From assembly GCA_910575435.1 (NCBI GenBank), contig CAJTGI010000001.1, positions 415,760-479,759 of the forward strand: a DNA stretch of 64,000 bases, written 5' to 3'. The DNA is from Clostridiaceae bacterium (GTDB lineage: Bacteria > Bacillota > Clostridia > Lachnospirales > Lachnospiraceae). A program made the translations under genes and the position numbers. Below the pieces are notes generated by a model that ran no database searches, was not told the origin of the DNA, and was given only the letters and a program-made list of their open reading frames with translations. Below, one piece after another: positions 26,660 to 34,736 of the stretch. Positions within the stretch are counted from its first letter, which is position 1; each line of letters opens with the position of its first letter.

Positions 26660-28156
26660 ATGGCTAGCTTAGGAAAAACCATACATAAGTCATTTGAGAA
26701 GAAGACCATGTCATCCAGTGCATTCGGGATGATTCTCAGCACCATGACCACCGTGGCCCCTATGTTCTTGATTATCGGGGGCATTCTGGTCATGTACAAT
26801 CTCCTGGATTACAGCAATGTAATTTATGCGAATAGAGTGCTATTCTCCAGCAGCATCCTATATATTTTTATATTCGGCCTGCTGACCACCTCCCCATTCA
26901 ATTCGGTGATATCAAGGTATATCACGGACAGGATTTTTGAGGAGCAGTATGATGCCATCCTTCCCTGCTTTTATGGAGGGCTGTTTCTGAACCTTACTTT
27001 CAGCAGCCTGGCAGGGATCCCCTTCTACCTCTATGCGCACTTTGCGGGAGGGATCGGAGCCATCTATGTATTTACTTGCTATATGGCATTTATCGCGCTG
27101 TGCCTCACATTTTATTCCATGCTGTTCTTGTCCATCACTAAGGACTATGGCAAGATTTCCCTGTTCTTCGCCATCGGCATTACTGTTACGGTACTGCTTG
27201 CCCTGCTCCTAGTGAAAGTGCTGCGGGCAGAGACGGGCTACTCCATGCTCTTGTCCATCGCCGTGGGATTCTGCACCATCGCCGTCTGCGAATGCGCCTA
27301 TATCAAGGGATATTTCCAGGGAAACAATAAGCGGTATTTTGACTTTCTGACATACTTCAAAACCTACTGGAAATTATCTGTCACAAACCTGTTATACACC
27401 CTGGGCATGTATATCCACAATTTCATCTTCTGGACCATGGAAGACCACATCGTGGTAAAGAATACTTACGTGTGCTACCCTCCCTATGACATGGCCACAT
27501 GCATTGCTATGTTTACCAACATCTCTGCCAGCGTGATTTTGATTACCCAGATCGAACTGCACTTCCACGAGCGGTACAAGGCATACTCCGAGGCAGTCAT
27601 CGGCGGACGGCTAATCGACATCACGAAAGCAAAGAACCGGATGTTCTCCCTGATGTCCTACCAGCTGATGGACGTGGTGCGAAATCAGTTTACCATCTCC
27701 GTCATCATCTATCTGCTGTGCATGGTATTCCTTCCCATGTTCGGCTTCGCGGGGCAGATTACGGAAATCTATCCCTGCCTGGCGGCGGGATATTTCGTCA
27801 TATTCCTTCTGTATTCCTGCATCATATTCCTGTATTATTTCAACGATACCACGGGCTCTGCCATAACCACCGTAACATTTCTAACCGTCACCGGGGTCAT
27901 CAGCTACTTTGCCAGGGACTTCCAGCCCATCTGGTACGGCATCGGAACCTTCATAGGCGCTTTCTGTGGCTGGACGGTGGCATACTTCCGCCTCCGCTGG
28001 GTAGAGCGGAACCTGGATGAGCACATCTTCTGCCAGGGGGAATTGATTCCCTCCAGACATGAAAGAATGCCGGACAGCAGGGTGTATCCCACAGATGCCG
28101 CCCTGGAGGAGGAAAAGCAGGAATCAAATAATAAAAATAGGAGGAAAAGGGCATGA
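26660..28156 (+). CDS. pelG: PelG, Pel exopolysaccharide inner-membrane transporter
   Basis: A 498-residue protein with about 12 membrane helices, beginning SLGKTIHKSFEKKTMSSSAF, as PelG proteins do. It belongs to the MATE/oligosaccharidyl-lipid flippase superfamily and is thought to carry the growing polymer across the membrane with PelD and PelE. ITQIELHFHERYKAYSEAVI is a conserved PelG loop. The C-terminal tail (about 465-498) is polar. Its stop overlaps the next start (ATGA), showing that the later genes belong to the same operon. Confidence 0.93.
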   Translation: MASLGKTIHKSFEKKTMSSSAFGMILSTMTTVAPMFLIIGGILVMYNLLDYSNVIYANRVLFSSSILYIFIFGLLTTSPFNSVISRYITDRIFEEQYDAILPCFYGGLFLNLTFSSLAGIPFYLYAHFAGGIGAIYVFTCYMAFIALCLTFYSMLFLSITKDYGKISLFFAIGITVTVLLALLLVKVLRAETGYSMLLSIAVGFCTIAVCECAYIKGYFQGNNKRYFDFLTYFKTYWKLSVTNLLYTLGMYIHNFIFWTMEDHIVVKNTYVCYPPYDMATCIAMFTNISASVILITQIELHFHERYKAYSEAVIGGRLIDITKAKNRMFSLMSYQLMDVVRNQFTISVIIYLLCMVFLPMFGFAGQITEIYPCLAAGYFVIFLLYSCIIFLYYFNDTTGSAITTVTFLTVTGVISYFARDFQPIWYGIGTFIGAFCGWTVAYFRLRWVERNLDEHIFCQGELIPSRHERMPDSRVYPTDAALEEEKQESNNKNRRKRA

Positions 28157-28542
28157 CACTGATTGTACAAATTACCATTATTACCCTGGGGGCTTTGCTT
28201 CTGGGCGTGGTGCTGCTGGCGGCCATCCAGAAAAAGATTACGGAACCCCATGCGCTTCTCTGGGTGCTCCCCTGCATCCTGATCATCGTGGGAGGCATCT
28301 TTCCCCAACTGACCTATATCCTTTCCAACCTGTTCGACACGGAATATCCCCCGGCAATCATTTTCGCCATCGCAATCATCATGCTCTACGTAATCCTGTT
28401 CCAGTGCTTCAAGTCCTTGTCCGTCCTCACCAAGAAGAATAAGGAGCTGGCATCCCAGGTAGCCCTGCAGAACAGGCAGATTGAGCAGTTGAAGGAACAG
28501 ATCCGGCAGTTATTATTGAAAGAGAAAGGCACAGAGCCATGA
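28153..28542 (+). CDS. DUF2304 small membrane protein
   Basis: A 129-residue protein with three membrane segments (about 4-24, 35-55, 66-88) and a C-terminal coiled coil (LTKKNKELASQVALQNRQI). DUF2304 proteins are typically encoded beside GT2 glycosyltransferases in surface polysaccharide loci, probably as membrane partners. It overlaps pelG and the next gene by four bases each, so it is translated in step with both. Confidence 0.85.
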   Translation: MTLIVQITIITLGALLLGVVLLAAIQKKITEPHALLWVLPCILIIVGGIFPQLTYILSNLFDTEYPPAIIFAIAIIMLYVILFQCFKSLSVLTKKNKELASQVALQNRQIEQLKEQIRQLLLKEKGTEP

Positions 28543-29753
28543 AAACAATATTATTCGTCATGAATACCATGGGCAGGGCAGGGGCCGAGAGGGCGCTGAT
28601 CGCCCTGATGAATGCCCTGCCCCGGGAGGAATATGATATTTCCCTGCTGTCCCTAGTAAACCGTGGGGAGATGTTCCAGGAAGTGCCAGAGCATGTGCGC
28701 ATCCTGAACAGGCATCCCAAAGCCCGCTCCGTCCTATCCTTCAGCGGACGGCTGGCACTGGTGGGTGCCACGGCAAAGTGCTTCTTCTATCGACTGCGGG
28801 GCTTTGCCCTCCTGGGATACCTTTTCCGAAACCTGAAACTGCAGATGAAAGAAAAAATCCGTCTGGATAAGTTATTGTGGCGGGTCATCTCCCAAGGCAC
28901 TCCCGCCCCCGCCCAGGAGTATGACCTGGCAGTAGCATATCTGGAAGGAGCCAGCACTTATTTTGTGGCGGATGCCGTCCGGGCGAGAAAAAAAGCCTCC
29001 TTCGTGCATATAGACTATCAGGAAGCAGGATACAACGCCTCCCTGGACCTGGATGCCTATGACAAGATTGACCAAGTATTCTCCGTGTCGGAGGAGGCGG
29101 GAGAAAGTTTCCTCAGAATTTATCCCCAGCATCGAGAAAAACTTGCCCTGTTCCGCAATATGATCGACGTGAAGCGAATCCGAGAATTGAGCCAGCGGGA
29201 AGATATCCCGGCAGATTCCCCCTTTCTCGCAAGCACGGCCACATACAAACTGCTCACCGTGGGAAGACTGAACTACCAGAAAGGCTATGACATCGCCATA
29301 CCGGCCCTGGGGCTGCTGCGGGAGCGGGGACTGGATATCGACTGGTTCATTCTCGGAGAGGGCTCTCTGGAAAGGGAGCTTCGGGCGCAGATACGGAATG
29401 CGGGACTGGAAGGGCATTTCTTCCTCCTGGGCAGCAAGCAGAATCCCTATCCCTACATTCGGAAGGCGGACCTGTATATTCACGCCACCCGATTTGAGGG
29501 AAAGAGCATCGCCATCGAGGAAGCCCAGGTACTGGGAAAGGCCATTATCGCCTCCGACTGCACCGGCAACCGGGAGCAGATCCTTTCAGGGGAGAGCGGC
29601 GTACTGATTCCCCTGTCAGCGGAAAACATTGCGGACAGCGTGGAGGAACTGCTGGGACAGCCAGAGAGAATCCGGGCATTCGAGAGAGCCAGCGCCGCCA
29701 AAGATCTGCAGCACCGGGAGGATCTGGATGTCTTCCTCTCCCTTCTCTCATAG
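28539..29753 (+). CDS. GT4-family glycosyltransferase
   Basis: A 404-residue cytoplasmic glycosyltransferase starting ILFVMNTMGRAGAERALIAL, the G-G/A-AE nucleotide-sugar loop of GT-B enzymes of the capsule type. The C-terminal domain shows LLTVGRLNYQKGYDIAIPAL and FEGKSIAIEEAQ, the E-x7-E motif region. Donor and acceptor are unknown. It follows DUF2304 by an ATGA overlap and precedes the GT2 gene by 46 bases. Confidence 0.9.
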   Translation: MKTILFVMNTMGRAGAERALIALMNALPREEYDISLLSLVNRGEMFQEVPEHVRILNRHPKARSVLSFSGRLALVGATAKCFFYRLRGFALLGYLFRNLKLQMKEKIRLDKLLWRVISQGTPAPAQEYDLAVAYLEGASTYFVADAVRARKKASFVHIDYQEAGYNASLDLDAYDKIDQVFSVSEEAGESFLRIYPQHREKLALFRNMIDVKRIRELSQREDIPADSPFLASTATYKLLTVGRLNYQKGYDIAIPALGLLRERGLDIDWFILGEGSLERELRAQIRNAGLEGHFFLLGSKQNPYPYIRKADLYIHATRFEGKSIAIEEAQVLGKAIIASDCTGNREQILSGESGVLIPLSAENIADSVEELLGQPERIRAFERASAAKDLQHREDLDVFLSLLS

Positions 29754-29799
29754 GAGCTGCGACTCCAAACCTATTCCCATGAAAGAAATGAGGTATACT

Positions 29800-30546
29800 A
29801 TGAAAAAAGACCTATTAATCATACTTCCCGCCTACAATGAAGAGGCTAGCATCGGCGCTTTCCTGCAAAAACTCAAGGACGCTTCCATCCTGGACCTTGC
29901 CGACGTGGTGGTAATCAATGATGCCTCCTCCGATGCCACTCCCTCCATTGTAAGGAATCTGGGCATTCCCATGATAAACCATCCCTACAATCTGGGCTAT
30001 GGCGCAGCACTGCAGACTGGGTACAAATACGCCGTGGCAGAAAACTACCGCTACCTGATCCAGATTGACAGCGACGGACAGCACGACGTATGCAACATCG
30101 ACCAGATTTATCGGATGCTTACCAAGGAGGAGAATCGGCCGGACTTAGTCATCGGCACCAGATTCCACAAGGACAGCCAGAGTTTTTCCATCTCCCGGGC
30201 AAAAAAGATCGCCATCCGCTTCTTTCGCCGGTTTATCAAAGTGACAAGCAAGATGACCGTCACCGACCCCACTTCCGGACTGCAGGGAATGAACCGAAAA
30301 GTATTCCGCTACTACTCCCACTTTGACAACTTCGACACCAACTACCCCGATGCCAATATGATTGTCCAGATGTCCCTTCTGGGCTTCAATATCCAGGAAA
30401 CCCCTGCGGTAATGCATGCCAGGGAGGGAGGCAAAAGCATGCACTTTGGCATCATTGAACCCATTTTATACATGTTCATCATGGTGTTTAGCACCATGAA
30501 CGTATATATACGAAATAGGAATAAAAAAGGACGGATGATATCTTGA
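29800..30546 (+). CDS. GT2-family glycosyltransferase (polyprenol-phosphate sugar synthase-like)
   Basis: A 248-residue GT-A enzyme: LIILPAYNEEASIGAFLQKL, NDASSDAT (40-47) and the metal-binding IDSDGQHD (89-96). The NLGYGAALQTGYK loop and a short amphipathic C-terminus resemble DPM1-like enzymes that make polyprenyl-phosphate sugars, which would feed a GT-C enzyme such as the one at 20849. That link is inference. ATG at 29800 is chosen for the GAGGT site; its stop overlaps the TTG start of the next gene. Confidence 0.88.
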   Translation: MKKDLLIILPAYNEEASIGAFLQKLKDASILDLADVVVINDASSDATPSIVRNLGIPMINHPYNLGYGAALQTGYKYAVAENYRYLIQIDSDGQHDVCNIDQIYRMLTKEENRPDLVIGTRFHKDSQSFSISRAKKIAIRFFRRFIKVTSKMTVTDPTSGLQGMNRKVFRYYSHFDNFDTNYPDANMIVQMSLLGFNIQETPAVMHAREGGKSMHFGIIEPILYMFIMVFSTMNVYIRNRNKKGRMIS

Positions 30547-32021
30547 AAGCAAAAAAGGCACTTATATTCAGTTTACTGCTCATACTCGCAATACTTCTCG
30601 CATCAGGAGGGATTATCTTGCATGATATTATAACCCGCTACGCCCAGGTTGCCCTGTCCCCCAGGAAACAGGTGGAGACCACGGCCTTATTAAACACCCC
30701 GGAATGCGGCTGGTACCAGCTCTACGCCTACCGCCTGGAACCAGGCACCCCCATTGACGACTGGCACCTGTACATCCGGGAGCAGGATGAGGACGGCAAT
30801 CCCTACCGCCTGGCCCTGCTGGAATTCAACCTCTCCTCCTACAGAGATCGGGACCTGGATGACTCCGCCAAAGAAAACATCAGAAATATACTGGGAAATT
30901 TCCAGAAAACCAAGGCAAAGGTCATCCTCCGCTTTCTCTATGACTGGGACGGAAAAGGCATGGAGACCGAGCCCGAGACCCTCTCCGTCATCAAAGGGCA
31001 TATGGAGCAGGCCAGCCAGGCATTCAATCCATTCCACAAGATCATCCACACCACCCAGGGCATCTTCGTGGGAAGCTGGGGAGAGATGCACTCGTCCAAG
31101 CACCTGGCAGTGGAAGATATGACGGAACTGCTCCTCCACTATGCCAGCGTGACAGAGGAATCCATCTACCTGGCAGTGCGCACACCAAACCATTACCGAA
31201 GCATTATGGAAGAGATGGAGCAGCATGCAAAACGCTACGAAAACTATGGCATCAGCCGGGAGCAGCTGGCCACCAGGCTGGGCCTGTTCAACGACGGCAT
31301 GCTGGGCTCCGTATCCGATGTGGGCACATACCACCAGGCAGACATCGCCGCCACCAAAAAGGAGGGAAAGGAGATTCGCAAAAAGGAAATCGCCTTTCAG
31401 AACGAACTGTGCCTGCAAGTTCCCAATGGAGGGGAGGCGGTAAACGACAATCCATACAATAATGGAAAGAAAGCGGTGTCCGACTTGCGGGCCATGCGGG
31501 TATCCTACCTAAACCAGATTTATGACGAGAAGGTCATTCAAAAATGGAAAGAGAGCCCCTATGCAGGAACTGACTCTCTCTATCAGGGCATGAGCACCTA
31601 CGATTACATTTCCAGGCATCTTGGCCCGCGGTTGGTTCTACAGGGTGCCGACCTCCGCTACAAGCCTTACCAGAAGAAAAATGCCCGAGGCTCGGTTACC
31701 ATAAAAAATGTGGGATTTTCCAACCTTTACCATGAAAAAAAAGCCGACCTCTGCCTGGTCAGCAAAAAGACGGGAAAGAAGGCCTCCCTCCTTTCCATCA
31801 CGGACAAATCATCGGAATACCAGCCCTGCCGCTGGGCGCCGGGAGAGACCGTCACCCTCCCCTTTGAAATCAATCCCTTCGACTATGAAGCCGGAGAATA
31901 TACGCTATTATTCTCCCTGTCAGACCCGGAAAGCGGGGAAAACCTCCTCCTGGCAAACGACAGTTTCGACCAGGGCCGAGGGGGGTACGTGCTGGGGGAC
32001 ATCACCATAGATCACCACTGA
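30543..32021 (+). CDS. DUF4874/DUF4832 protein, glycosidase-like, membrane-anchored
   Basis: A 492-residue protein with an N-terminal membrane anchor (about 7-28) and an extracellular TIM-barrel-like region: GWYQLYAYRL, AKVILRFLYDW, and TTQGIFVGSWGEMHSS as the DUF4832 core. A C-terminal beta-sandwich (about 370-492, SVTIKNVGFSNLYHEKKADL) may bind carbohydrate. DUF4832 proteins are thought to be glycoside hydrolase-related. It could trim or modify the exported polymer, as the hydrolase domain of PelA does in Gram-negatives. The start is TTG at 30543, overlapping the GT2 stop. Last gene of the operon. Confidence 0.78.
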   Translation: MKAKKALIFSLLLILAILLASGGIILHDIITRYAQVALSPRKQVETTALLNTPECGWYQLYAYRLEPGTPIDDWHLYIREQDEDGNPYRLALLEFNLSSYRDRDLDDSAKENIRNILGNFQKTKAKVILRFLYDWDGKGMETEPETLSVIKGHMEQASQAFNPFHKIIHTTQGIFVGSWGEMHSSKHLAVEDMTELLLHYASVTEESIYLAVRTPNHYRSIMEEMEQHAKRYENYGISREQLATRLGLFNDGMLGSVSDVGTYHQADIAATKKEGKEIRKKEIAFQNELCLQVPNGGEAVNDNPYNNGKKAVSDLRAMRVSYLNQIYDEKVIQKWKESPYAGTDSLYQGMSTYDYISRHLGPRLVLQGADLRYKPYQKKNARGSVTIKNVGFSNLYHEKKADLCLVSKKTGKKASLLSITDKSSEYQPCRWAPGETVTLPFEINPFDYEAGEYTLLFSLSDPESGENLLLANDSFDQGRGGYVLGDITIDHH

Positions 32022-32040
32022 CGCGCAAAGAACTGTTAAA

Positions 32041-33051
32041 CTATTTTTCAAAGGAGGACTTTTCTGGCAATATCTTCTGGAATGCCTGGCAAATCTCCTC
32101 CTTCGCCCCCTGGAAATCAATGGCAGTATTGGCATCATTAATGCATATGCTCCTCTTCCTCTGCCCGCAAATAGTTCGCACCAGCTTCTCATTATGGCTT
32201 GCCACGTTGAAATACCCGAAATCTCTGGTAATATTCTTAGCCACGAACTCCCCGGACAGCTTCTGCCACTCCCGGAAGAGATACTGATTCACATCTCCTT
32301 TCTGCCGAAAGCGGTGGCCACTTGTCTGGCGCAAGAGTCCCCCCTCCAGTTCCCATATTTTCTCAAAGGTACGCTTGCGGAGGGGAGATGGCCCATGCAC
32401 GGTATAGAATCCGGTAAACAGCGGAAAAAACATCTCCAGAAAGTTATACCCGAAATAGAGGAGGGGATAGCCCCATTTCCAATACTTTCCCGGCTGCCTT
32501 CTCATATTTTCCCTCTTGTCAAAATACTTGGAAAGCACCATGGCATTGTTCAGAAAGAGATAGGGCATCATAGGGCTGGCTGTGTTTGCCACCACAGGCT
32601 GCAACGCCAGCATATCGCAGGGCTTTCCCTCTCGAAAGAACTCATCCGGCCGGACATCGCGAATCAGGAACATATCGTCATTAAAGTATACAAAATGCTC
32701 AGACAGGCCAGAAATACGGTGGATGTTTACCTCGATGGCATTGCAGTTGAAGGTGGGCAGGCATTCTCCGGGAACAAACTCCTCATGGCGAACGACGTGA
32801 AGCCCGGGATGGTCCTGACGCAGCCAGGCGGGCAGATGCCCCCATGTGACAAAATGGATTTTCCGAACCCAGGGCGCGAATTTCTCCACCCCCCGAAACC
32901 AGTATCTGAGATTACCCCAATCCCGGTATCTCTCCTCCCTGTCGTCGGAGGGCTGACATCCCTCGTAGCGGGACTTTTCCTCCCGCCAGGCCGGATCGCT
33001 GCCATCCACCCAGAGAATCACGAAATCAATTTCCGGCACATTCACTCCCAT
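32041..33051 (-). CDS. Stealth-family hexose-phosphate transferase
   Basis: A 336-residue protein with the Stealth conserved regions in order: IDFVILWVDGSDPAW (about 8-22, CR1), NLRYWFRGVEKFAPWVRKI with WGHLPAWL (CR2), FVYFNDDMFL with its metal-binding Asp pair (CR2 end), and HNEKLVRTICGQRKRSICIND (CR4 region). Stealth proteins transfer sugar-1-phosphate to surface polysaccharides, in bacteria typically for capsule or teichoic-like polymers. It is convergent with the operon and ends 20 bases from it, so it is separately regulated, but its place suggests it acts on the same polymer. Start at 33051 has GGAGG. Confidence 0.9.
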   Translation of the reverse strand: MGVNVPEIDFVILWVDGSDPAWREEKSRYEGCQPSDDREERYRDWGNLRYWFRGVEKFAPWVRKIHFVTWGHLPAWLRQDHPGLHVVRHEEFVPGECLPTFNCNAIEVNIHRISGLSEHFVYFNDDMFLIRDVRPDEFFREGKPCDMLALQPVVANTASPMMPYLFLNNAMVLSKYFDKRENMRRQPGKYWKWGYPLLYFGYNFLEMFFPLFTGFYTVHGPSPLRKRTFEKIWELEGGLLRQTSGHRFRQKGDVNQYLFREWQKLSGEFVAKNITRDFGYFNVASHNEKLVRTICGQRKRSICINDANTAIDFQGAKEEICQAFQKILPEKSSFEK

Positions 33052-33227
33052 CATCCACCTCCCCAAATTTACTTTGAACCTATTTTACCATGATTTTTCT
33101 AAAAATCATATACTCTCCGGAATAGTTTTCCCAGATAGCCTTGCCATTCACATCTGCGAACTCCCGCCAATCACGAATAAATAGGGGGCAAATTAGCCAA
33201 AATAAAAAGAAAAACCCTCTTTTCCTG

Positions 33228-33256
33228 TTGCAATCTAGGCATTCATGGGATATAAT
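33228..33256 (+). promoter_or_regulatory. Strong sigma-A promoter of the small leader-bearing gene
   Basis: TTGCAA (33228-33233) and TATAAT (33251-33256) are 17 bases apart, 44 bases before the ATG at 33300. Confidence 0.8.
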
Positions 33257-33299
33257 AATATATAGCAAAGTAGATATAGGGATATTAAGGAGGTTGATA

Positions 33300-33713
33300 A
33301 TGAAAAAGTCATATGAAAGCCCGGTTGTAACTGCGGACCAGGAATTAGTGGAAGGCGTATACATGGCGAGCGGGGATGATTGCTACACGGCAACTGCAAG
33401 GATTCATCAGAAGCCAGAGACAGGCCGGGGCGATTACCGCATTCAGTGTGACGCAAAGCATGCTGCTACCGATGGGCATCATGCAGGCAAGCAGGTATTG
33501 GTACTGACATTCAACCTGCCTGTAGAGTATGTGGGGTCTAATGGGAAGCTAGCATCTGGTGATGGTTCTACAAAGCTTAAGATTGATTACAGTTACCACA
33601 ACAATGCACGTGACAACATTGGCCTGGGCGACGTTATCGTAAAGGCCGACGCTGGTCTCTCAGTTACAAAGGTAAAAATGATTGATGATGGACATGATTG
33701 CGGACAGCACTAG
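33300..33713 (+). CDS. Small protein with leader-like N-terminus EGVYMASG; function unknown
   Basis: A 137-residue protein starting MKKSYESPVVTADQELVEGV then YMASGDDCYTA. The pattern K-Y-E-x-P-V-x6-EL-x-EGVY-x-ASG recurs, to my memory, at the N-terminus of many short Lachnospiraceae proteins and looks like a leader that ends near ASG, though no membrane segment is present. The rest is beta-rich and polar, with Cys at 28, 50 and about 134 (ending DDGHDCGQH). It has its own strong promoter, a perfect AGGAGG site and its own terminator, as expected for an abundant single-gene product. No enzyme motif is seen; an exported or processed surface protein is possible. Confidence 0.75.
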   Translation: MKKSYESPVVTADQELVEGVYMASGDDCYTATARIHQKPETGRGDYRIQCDAKHAATDGHHAGKQVLVLTFNLPVEYVGSNGKLASGDGSTKLKIDYSYHNNARDNIGLGDVIVKADAGLSVTKVKMIDDGHDCGQH

Positions 33714-33730
33714 TTTTTTACACGCATATT

Positions 33731-33768
33731 AAAAAGAGGATATGCCCCATTGCATACCCTCTTTTTTT
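33731..33768 (+). terminator. Terminator of the small leader-bearing gene
   Basis: AAAAAGAGGATATGC and GCATACCCTCTTTTTTT form a stem 18 bases past the stop, with a T-run in plus orientation. Confidence 0.9.
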
Positions 33769-33814
33769 AATTTATAGGAAACTTCGCCACAGTGTAGCAC
33801 TATGCCAACCAAGA

Positions 33815-33897
33815 AATCCAAAGAACTTTAGTTCTTTTGGATTATCTTGCAAGGGAACGCGCCAATATCCGAAGGATATTTTGCGTTCCCTTTTTTT
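33815..33897 (+). repeat. Hairpin pair with terminator-like GGGAACGC stem
   Basis: AATCCAAAGAAC/GTTCTTTTGGATT (33815-33843) is followed by GGGAACGC-ATATCC/GGATAT-GCGTTCCC (33853-33890) and TTTTTTT. The second stem has the same sequence design as the terminator at 40595-40637. No gene ends directly before it other than the one already terminated at 33768, so it looks like a displaced or repeated element. Confidence 0.6.
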
Positions 33898-33944
33898 ATA
33901 GTTTTTTATCATGCCCGCTGATTGATGTATGATAGTTCCTTCCT

Positions 33945-34268
33945 TTGGTGACATGGGTAGATAGTCTGGATTGGAAGGACTATGGCGTAGATTCCATCAT
34001 TGACACCGTAATTAACCACAAGCACCTAGGCAACGGCTCCATCATCTTGTGCCACAACGGTGCAAAATATACCGCCCAGGCTTTAGACCGCCTTATCAAA
34101 GGGCTGAAAGAAAAGGGATACGAATTCATGAAAATGTCTGATCTCATCTATGAGGGCGACTGTGAAATCAATACCGAGGGACGGCAGCTCAAACCCAATG
34201 GAGGAGCAGGCTCCTCCACAGAAATGCCAGCGGAATCCTCCGCTCCCGATGGGAACGGTCAAAATTAA
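33945..34268 (+). pseudogene. Truncated polysaccharide deacetylase (NodB-fold C-terminal remnant)
   Basis: About 107 codons match the last third of a NodB/chitooligosaccharide deacetylase: WVDSLDWKDYG, then IINHKHLGNGSIILCHNG-like text (residues about 25-42) and a final GLKEKGYEFMKMSDLIYEG. The last catalytic motif with its His (ILCHNGAKYT) is kept, but the N-terminal Asp and HxxxH motifs are missing and no start codon with ribosome site exists. A polar tail follows. It is therefore the remnant of a gene cut near 33945. It lies next to the polymer locus, so it may once have served it. Confidence 0.7.
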
Positions 34269-34310
34269 TACAAAATAGATGCGTTCATCCCAAAATAACC
34301 TCAAACATAC

Positions 34311-34389
34311 TTGTTGCTATTCACGGTGGAGCGGGACAGAGGAATCCCTTCCAGCCATCCTTTCACATCGCGACCGTGAATAGCAGCAA
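34311..34389. repeat. Short palindromic element (TTGCTATTCACGGT arms)
   Basis: TTGTTGCTATTCACGGT (34311-34327) and ACCGTGAATAGCAGCAA (34373-34389) are inverted repeats matching at 16 of 17 positions, enclosing 45 bases without coding potential. Related arms occur at 42356-42402 (both arms) and singly near 5619, 34715 and 54386. Confidence 0.65.
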
Positions 34390-34405
34390 AAGCTTTGCAG
34401 AAGTA

Positions 34406-34684
34406 TCAATAACAAATTTGAAATCCCTGCTCCCCATCGAGGAGGGGGATATTTTTTCTTCTGACTTCCTGTATATCGATATACCTATCCTGAACCAATT
34501 GATACAGGATCTCTTTCATCTGCTCTTCCCTGCCCTGAAGTTGGGCAGCCACGGAACCGTCATATTCATTCCGCACCCAGCCGCTCACGCCGTGGCCTCT
34601 GGCCAGATGGCTCATCTTATATCGAAAGCCCACTCCCTGAACCCGGCCATAAAACTGAAACTCCACTCGAATGATCTCACCCAT
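34406..34684 (-). CDS. acyP: Acylphosphatase
   Basis: A 92-residue enzyme that hydrolyses carboxyl-phosphate bonds such as that of acetyl phosphate or 1,3-bisphosphoglycerate. The phosphate loop FYGRVQGVGFRYKM includes the catalytic Arg, and VSGWVRNEYDGSV contains the catalytic Asn. Size is typical. ATG at 34682-34684 is chosen for GGAGG ten bases upstream; a TTG three codons earlier is too close. It stands alone between two repeat regions. Confidence 0.95.
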   Translation of the reverse strand: MGEIIRVEFQFYGRVQGVGFRYKMSHLARGHGVSGWVRNEYDGSVAAQLQGREEQMKEILYQLVQDRYIDIQEVRRKNIPLLDGEQGFQICY

Positions 34685-34736
34685 ATTGGTCAATCCTCCA
34701 ATATCTTCGACTATTTGTTACTATTCCCGGTCGCTG

